Shown: piece by piece, positions 56,695-64,000 of the stretch
How positions within the stretch are numbered: position 1 is the stretch's first letter
Layout: every line of letters starts with the position of its first letter
Source: Nitrosomonas sp.
GTDB lineage: Bacteria; Pseudomonadota; Gammaproteobacteria; Burkholderiales; Nitrosomonadaceae
DNA: 64,000 bases
NCBI GenBank assembly: GCA_024281825.1
Contig: JAMWZY010000003.1
Coordinates: 199,026-263,025 of the forward strand
Direction: 5' to 3'
Notes under the pieces: generated by a model
Told to the model about the DNA's origin: nothing
The model's database searches: none
Seen by the model: the letters and a program-made list of their open reading frames with translations, nothing else
Made by a program: the position numbers and the translations under genes

Positions 56695-56750
56695 TATGAT
56701 CGGTAAATAATATTAACTATATTAATTAATATTAAAAGAATTAGTAAATA

Positions 56751-56770
56751 ATTAAAGTTATAGGATCAAG
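56751..56770 (-). repeat. 23S processing stem, 3' half
   Basis: These 20 bases (plus strand) are the exact complement of 59652-59671 and would pair across the 23S gene in the transcript, making an RNase III substrate. The pairing covers 20 bases without mismatch. Confidence 0.8.
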
Positions 56771-59651
<2,881 letters not shown>

Positions 59652-59671
59652 CTTGATCCTATAACTTTAAT
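59652..59671 (-). repeat. 23S processing stem, 5' half
   Basis: The partner of 56751-56770; together they loop out the 23S precursor for RNase III cleavage. Perfect 20-base complementarity. Confidence 0.8.
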
Positions 59672-59759
59672 AACTTACTACATACTACAAATGTATCTTT
59701 TAATGCAATCATCCATTTTCATTGAAATATTGATTCAATGAATTTACCTTTCTTTCTAA

Positions 59760-59772
59760 TTTTTAAAGAGCA
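59760..59772 (-). promoter_or_regulatory. boxA in the tRNA-Ala to 23S spacer
   Basis: TGCTCTTTAAAAA on the minus strand, matching the NusB/NusE boxA consensus. It lies about 100 bases before 23S and mirrors the boxA of the 16S leader, restoring antitermination for the second half of the operon. Confidence 0.75.
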
Positions 59773-59897
59773 ATAATCTATAATCTTATATCACATTAAA
59801 CATCAAATGAATATAATTAACGAAATCATTTAATACTAAAACTACCATTATTCTTATCGATTTTCAATATCTATAAAAACACGATAAAAATAATGAT

Positions 59898-59973
59898 TGG
59901 TGGAGGTGAACGGGATTGAACCGATGACCCCCTGCTTGCAAAGCAGGTGCTCTCCCAGCTGAGCTACACCCCC
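59898..59973 (-). tRNA. tRNA-Ala (anticodon TGC)
   Basis: A 76-base cloverleaf with acceptor GGGGGTG / CACCTCC region, TTTGCAA anticodon loop and encoded CCA. It lies in the 16S-23S spacer, as usual. Confidence 0.96.
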
Positions 59974-59981
59974 AATATTAC

Positions 59982-60058
<77 letters not shown>

Positions 60059-60131
60059 TTTTTACTAAGTCTTTGCGCATTCAATATTAATTTTTTGATT
60101 ACTAATCGCCTGATTATTTCGATTACTATAC

Positions 60132-60157
60132 AAACAATCGATAGGTTGTGAACACTT
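60132..60157 (-). repeat. 16S processing stem, 3' half
   Basis: Complementary (one bulge) to 61780-61805 across the 16S gene. Forms the RNase III precursor stem. Confidence 0.8.
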
Positions 60158-60173
60158 AAAATAGCTATAACTA

Positions 60174-61691
<1,518 letters not shown>

Positions 61692-61779
61692 ATTCCTATT
61701 TTAACTCTTATGATTCATATATATCTATAATATAGCAATATTTGAATTTAATTTTTCAAACACTACCTTCACTATTATT

Positions 61780-61805
61780 AAGTGTTCACACCTATCGATT
61801 GTTTT
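61780..61805 (-). repeat. 16S processing stem, 5' half
   Basis: Partner of 60132-60157. It lies between boxA and the 16S 5' end. Confidence 0.8.
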
Positions 61806-61816
61806 TTTAAAGAGCA
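61804..61816 (-). promoter_or_regulatory. boxA in the rrn leader
   Basis: TGCTCTTTAAAAA on the minus strand, about 115 bases before 16S. It matches the boxA consensus recognised by the NusB encoded at 9714. Confidence 0.8.
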
Positions 61817-61870
61817 TTCGCTACTGGCTTTGTTTCTTTACTTTGATGCTGCCAGGTAACGAGAAACGGA

Positions 61871-61898
61871 ATTATACAGACTCTTAATAATCGGTCAA
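61871..61898 (-). promoter_or_regulatory. rrn promoter (-35 TTGACC, -10 TATAAT)
   Basis: On the minus strand TTGACC (61893-61898) and TATAAT (61871-61876) are separated by 16 bases, near consensus for sigma-70. An A/T-rich tract lies upstream, as in an UP element. Transcription should begin near 61863, giving a leader of about 170 bases with boxA. Confidence 0.85.
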
Positions 61899-62151
61899 GA
61901 AGTTTTTAAGCTGTACTGAATTGCCTCGGTTTCTCCAATGCATTTTCCATAGCAGTACTTGAACATCGTCTATACAGTAGAAAAAATTAGCGTAAGTGTA
62001 GGTATCGTGCCCACGTATAATAAACGTCTTACCTTGAAGTACGGCTCTTATAAAGCTAATTTAAAGCTTGGGGTACCGTAATGAAATACCCGCCTAGTCA
62101 AAAAATTTGACGCAGGTCTCATAAACCATATTCGTTATTACAACCATGATC
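61899..62151. other. Stretch between rrn promoter and IS relic
   Basis: About 250 bases with no gene. It includes the possible UP element and ends at the inverted repeat of the second IS3 relic. No second promoter could be named with confidence. Confidence 0.4.
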
Positions 62152-63335
62152 TGGTCAAGTAAAACCGGACAACCCAGTTAAGCAACTTTTTTTACATTTT
62201 CAATTTCTACCTCATATTGATTTGGGCTCTTGTACCCCAAGTATGAGTGCAGTCGATGACTGTTATAAAACATGGAAATATAGTGCAACACATCTTGCTG
62301 AGCTGAGAAACGAGTTTGATAATGGCGCCAGTGGATTCGCTCCTGTTTGAGGCTGCCGAAAAAGCTTTCCGCCACAGCATTATCGAAACAATCGCCAGTG
62401 CGGCTCATACTACCCACAAAGCCGTGTATTTCCAGAAGCTTCCGGTGCTCCCTGCTGGCATATTGCGACCCGCGAGTCCTGCTGTACTATCAGTCCTGCT
62501 TGCGGCTGACGCTGCCAGATAGCCATTCTTAATGCATCACAAACCAGTCTGGCCTTCATTCTTGGACTCATGCTCCAGCCGACCACTTTCCTGGAAAATA
62601 AATCAATGACCACCGCCAGATACAGCCAGCCTTCCCGAGTCCAAATGTAAGTGATGTCGCCAACGTAGACTTGATTGGGGGCTGCAACATCAAACTGCCG
62701 ATTTAGCTTGTTCTCAAATACCGGCTGTTTGTGATCGCTATGGGTTGTCACTTTGTATTTCCTGCGATGCTTGACTTGCACACCGGCTTCCCGCATCAGG
62801 CTTCGAGCTTTCCAGCGACCAACCGGATAACCCAGCGCATTCAGCGCCTTTCCGATTCTGCGGCTACCATAACTATAATTGCTGGATTTTGCTATATCCA
62901 GAACCCTTCAAGTATTTCCTCGTGATGCTGGCGTTCAGAACAATTATCAACACACCGAACGTAATCATAGTAGGCGCTACGACTTACACCCATGAGTTGG
63001 CACATCAAGCCAACAGGATAGGTCTTTTTCCTTTGGGTAATGAACGAATACTTTTGCGCTTTCAACTGCCGGATTTCTTCCTGCTCTGGCGTCAGTTTCC
63101 CATTACCCCGGAATGGCTGATCAGCATCATCTACCTGGTATTCCCTGATCCACCTCCTCAACATATTGGGCGTGATCTCAAGGTTTCGAGATACTTCTGA
63201 CGTCGTGTGACCCTGATCCAATACCAGGCTGATCGCATCTAATTTAAATTCTTTTGTATATTGTTTTCTCGTTACCATTTCTTCCTCCAATTAAGCTATT
63301 TTCTCTTAACTGGAGTGTCCGGTTTCAGTAAACCA
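62152..63335 (-). mobile_element. IS3-family element (second), decayed, with 30-base inverted repeats
   Basis: The terminal repeats at 62152-62181 and 63306-63335 share TGGT, AAACCGGACA and CCAGTTAA blocks in inverted orientation (22 or more of 30 match). The 1,184-base element reads on the minus strand and encodes an OrfA-OrfB pair with an internal deletion and two frameshifts. The boundaries are well defined, but no target-site duplication was found. It is unlike the IS3 relic at 55070. It lies about 250 bases upstream of the rrn promoter. Confidence 0.85.
62178..63278 (-). pseudogene. IS3-family transposase OrfAB, frameshifted
   Basis: OrfA starts at ATG 63278 (after GGAGG) as MVTRKQYTKEFKLDAISLVL with a helix-turn-helix and TPEQEEIRQLKA. 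An internal deletion then joins it to the OrfB start KYSFITQRKKTYPV. A frameshift near 62916 follows, then MREAGVQVKHRRKYKVTTH and the DDE part VYVGDITYIWTREGWLYLA. A second frameshift near 62470 hits the HSDRGSQ-like motif, and the last part is MSRTGDCFDNAVAESFFGSL, with the Asp and Glu of the domain. All three acidic residues are recognisable but split, so the protein is inactive. Confidence 0.85.
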
Positions 63336-64000
63336 TACATGGACGCCCACATTTGCCAAGCATTCAATTGATGATTTTGAGAAGGTACGAGATTGCAGCC
63401 ATACATTCATCATGAGCTATAAAGCTCATAAAGTGAATCGAGCCTGATAAGCTTCAGATCACAATTTGCAACGCAATCAGTCATTTTTGAACGCTCAATC
63501 TCTAGGAAAAGCTAACCTTTAGAACGATTCAATTCAGCATACTTGAGTGAGTGATTACTTGCATAGTGGATTCATTTTTTTCATTTGGAACCAATGAAAA
63601 TCAAGTATTTGGGGCTATCAATCACTGTAAAGCATCACCTGTATTGGCTTGATGTCTCAGCTCCTAAAAGACACCATTTACCAGGTCTTATCGTGTTTTT
63701 GATCGAATCTATTAACAGCTATGCTACCCCTCGATAAGCGTCGGATCATCTCTCTAAGAAACTAGCAGCATTCTGAAAAGCCATGATTAAGTCTGGAGAA
63801 TTCAATGGATGAGCATTTTTCAAAATCAAAATTGGTAACCGGAATTTCTGCACTAAGAACAAACTTGCCAATCACCGTGTTACCCCCCAAAGCTGGTAGC
63901 AGAAAAAACATAATATTTCTCAACAAGCAGCGGTCCATAGGGCTTTGGGTAGTATTTTTGATACTATGTATAGTAATAGTTTCGATCACCAGCAAATACC
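63336..64000. other. Right-hand stretch without a recognised gene
   Basis: These 665 bases, from the second IS relic to the window edge, carry no convincing gene. One minus-strand frame (63762-63995, open to the edge) encodes a short product with a hydrophobic stretch (IMFFLLPALGGNTVIGKFVL), which may be the 3' end of a gene beyond the window. No RNA gene was seen. Confidence 0.4.
63762..63995 (-). CDS. Possible 3' end of an unknown gene at the window edge
   Basis: A 77-codon frame that stays open to the right edge. It has one hydrophobic stretch (LLRNIMFFLLPALGGNTVIG) and no recognised family. It may be part of a longer gene or chance. There is no ribosome site within the window to support a start here. 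Confidence 0.2.
   Translation of the reverse strand: MLVIETITIHSIKNTTQSPMDRCLLRNIMFFLLPALGGNTVIGKFVLSAEIPVTNFDFEKCSSIEFSRLNHGFSECC

Noticed and set aside
62316-63200. Plus-strand frames across the second IS element
   Set aside because: Antisense to the decayed transposase; no independent protein signature.

Overview
The window looks like a chromosomal segment of a betaproteobacterium, most likely an ammonia oxidiser of the Nitrosomonas group. This is an inference from gene order (rib-nusB-thiL-pgpA, recA-recX-alaS, argS-SPOR-dsbA, gmk-rpoZ), from a pyrophosphate-dependent phosphofructokinase next to a proton-pumping pyrophosphatase, and from moderate GC. No ammonia-oxidation gene lies in the window. 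A 16S search would settle the genus.

Layout. 1-7,000: accessory genes (SRPBCC protein, O-methyltransferase, ADP-ribosylglycohydrolase, lipoprotein hydrolase, DJ-1/PfpI protein, a membrane-anchored retropepsin-like protease). 7,260-11,720: tRNA-Arg(CCG), then a tight operon for riboflavin (ribE, ribBA, ribH), nusB, thiL and pgpA. 11,800-16,450: OmpA-like lipoprotein, mutL, a His-rich EF-hand protein and an S49 signal peptide peptidase. 16,620-20,370: lolC-lolD and an ABC exporter. 20,430-25,710: two large secreted proteins on the minus strand, one a predicted copper-radical oxidase with four Ig+CARDB modules, the other a HAF-repeat protein. 26,019-30,353: adk, pfp and hppA, a pyrophosphate energy module. 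30,573-34,718: recA-recX-alaS. 34,713-35,280: relics of an IS110 transposase and an amidohydrolase. 35,544-42,053: tRNA-Leu(CAG), rnr, rlmB, argS, a SPOR protein and dsbA. 42,410-49,224: a vanadium-haloperoxidase-like protein, an HDOD-GAF protein, gmk, rpoZ and a 616-residue Ala/Glu-rich coiled-coil protein. 49,651-55,000: a five-gene surface-glycan locus (flippase-like, UDP-GlcNAc 2-epimerase, polysaccharide deacetylase, GT2, FAD oxidoreductase). 55,070-56,335: an IS3-family relic invaded by an IS30-like fragment. 56,583-61,898: a complete rrn operon on the minus strand (promoter, boxA, 16S, tRNA-Ile, tRNA-Ala, boxA, 23S, 5S) with intact processing stems. 62,152-63,335: a second decayed IS3-family element with 30-bp inverted repeats.

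How the genes fit together. Adk interconverts adenine nucleotides, Pfp lets glycolysis and gluconeogenesis run on pyrophosphate, and HppA converts pyrophosphate into a proton gradient; its residues indicate the K+-independent subtype. The riboflavin operon carries a RibBA whose GTP cyclohydrolase II half lacks the zinc cysteines, so a separate RibA is expected elsewhere. Several starts look non-canonical: adk appears to use ATT behind a strong Shine-Dalgarno, and the ADP-ribosylglycohydrolase may use ATA. No CRISPR array, prophage or defence island was seen. The least conventional items are the modular copper-radical oxidase, the haloperoxidase-like protein with an altered vanadate-site serine, the coiled-coil protein after rpoZ, and the retropepsin with a 13-residue tandem repeat.
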